NCBI GenBank assembly: GCA_005772945.1
Contig: SXIE01000374.1
Span: forward strand, 1 to 5,087
Length of the DNA: 5,087 nucleotides
Origin: Pseudomonadota bacterium
GTDB taxonomy: Bacteria; Myxococcota; UBA9042; PHBI01
Direction of reading: 5' to 3'
Shown here: positions 4,618-5,087 of the stretch, one piece after another
How the letters are laid out: the number at the start of each line of letters is the position of its first letter
How positions within the stretch are numbered: position 1 is the stretch's first letter
The notes under the pieces: generated by a model
Database searches by the model: none
What the model saw: the letters and a program-made list of their open reading frames with translations, nothing else
What the model was told of the DNA's origin: nothing
Translations under genes and position numbers: made by a program

Positions 4618-5087
4618 CCGTTTCTCGCACGTGGCTCGTGACCGGCGGCGCGGGCTTCATCGGCTCGAACTTCGTCCTCGGGCAGATCGCCCAAGGCGCC
4701 CGCATCATCAACCTCGACGCGCTCACCTACGCTGGCAACCTCGCGAATCTCGCGGCCGTGAGCGCCCATCCCGGCTACCACTTCGTCCACGGCACGATCG
4801 CCGACAGCGCGCTCGTTGCGCGTCTCTTGGCCGAGCATCGTCCGGACGCGGTCATCCACTTCGCCGCCGAGTCGCACGTCGATCGCTCGATCGTGAGCGC
4901 CGCCGCGTTCGTCGAGACCAACGTCGTCGGGACCTACCGCCTCCTCGAGGCGACGCTGCGTCACTGGACGACGCTCCCGCCGGGAGAGGCCGCGCGCTTC
5001 CGCTTCGTCCACGTCTCGACCGACGAGGTCGACGGCAGCCTCGGGCCCACCGATCCGCCGTTCTGCGAGACGACGCCCTACGCGCCC
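4614..5087 (+). CDS. rmlB: dTDP-glucose 4,6-dehydratase (RmlB/RfbB), N-terminal part
   Basis: RmlB converts dTDP-glucose to dTDP-4-keto-6-deoxyglucose using tightly bound NAD, the second step towards dTDP-rhamnose and other 6-deoxy sugars of surface glycans. The 158 visible codons are about 45% of a normal 340-360 residue protein; the gene continues past the window, so the Y-x-x-x-K catalytic pair is not seen. Visible landmarks are G-G-A-G-F-I-G at 11-17 (NAD loop), N-L-D-A-L-T-Y-A-G-N at 33-42, H-F-A-A-E-S-H-V-D-R-S-I at 82-93, E-T-N-V-V-G-T-Y at 101-108, and S-T-D-E at 135-138 with the catalytic Asp and Glu. These fit RmlB closely, better than GalE. Two positions are unusual: the family's S-T-D-E-V-Y-G reads S-T-D-E-V-D-G (Asp 140), and the usual G-D-I near residue 61 reads G-T-I. 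The start is fixed by the ATGA overlap and the ribosome binding site. Confidence 0.93.
   Translation, partial: MTVSRTWLVTGGAGFIGSNFVLGQIAQGARIINLDALTYAGNLANLAAVSAHPGYHFVHGTIADSALVARLLAEHRPDAVIHFAAESHVDRSIVSAAAFVETNVVGTYRLLEATLRHWTTLPPGEAARFRFVHVSTDEVDGSLGPTDPPFCETTPYAP

Noticed and set aside
4560..5012. 150-codon open frame opposite rmlB
   Set aside because: It is an antisense reading of conserved RmlB codons, a known source of false hypothetical proteins opposite sugar dehydratases.
1..5087. CRISPR arrays, tRNA or rRNA genes, insertion sequences, toxin-antitoxin or other defence genes
   Set aside because: No regularly spaced repeats, tRNA-like cloverleaf, terminal inverted repeats, transposase motifs or defence domains were seen on either strand.

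Overview
No tools were used: every call below comes from reading the sequence and from recalled family knowledge. The window is very GC-rich and densely coded, with third codon positions almost all G or C. Long open frames opposite the real genes are a by-product of that. NadD carries a GGSFNPPHVAH signature followed by a GHAFGK segment, which I associate with Myxococcota (former Deltaproteobacteria). A myxobacterium-like or related Gram-negative bacterium is therefore the best guess, but it is not proven.

The left part (1-949, plus strand) holds the 3' end of a probable von Willebrand factor A (VWA) domain gene. Thirteen bases later comes a 227-residue protein with a C-terminal YhbY/CRM RNA-binding domain fused to an N-terminal alpha/beta domain that I cannot name with certainty. 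The middle (972-3498, minus strand) is a tight three-gene operon read right to left: a DUF1343/NamZ-type (GH171) exo-beta-N-acetylmuramidase, nadD (NAD biosynthesis), and a Rossmann-fold/DUF2520 protein. Its genes overlap by four bases at each junction (GTGA, then ATGA), so they are probably co-transcribed and translationally coupled. It converges on the YhbY-domain gene, with 22 bases between the two stop codons.

A 123-base divergent intergenic region (3499-3621) separates this operon from the right part (3622-5087, plus strand). It holds a G-rich tract with quadruplex potential and two short inverted repeats in operator-like positions. The right part starts a surface-polysaccharide locus: a family 2 glycosyltransferase overlapping, again by ATGA, a dTDP-glucose 4,6-dehydratase (rmlB) that runs off the window. 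RmlB makes dTDP-4-keto-6-deoxyglucose, the precursor of dTDP-rhamnose and related sugars. The adjacent transferase probably adds a sugar to the same glycan.

I found no tRNA, rRNA, CRISPR array, insertion sequence, transposase or attachment site, and nothing that amounts to a new defence or mobile system. The points most worth checking are the YhbY fusion protein, two unusual residues in the RmlB NAD-binding domain, the apparently cytoplasmic NamZ-type enzyme operonic with nadD, and the structured divergent promoter region.
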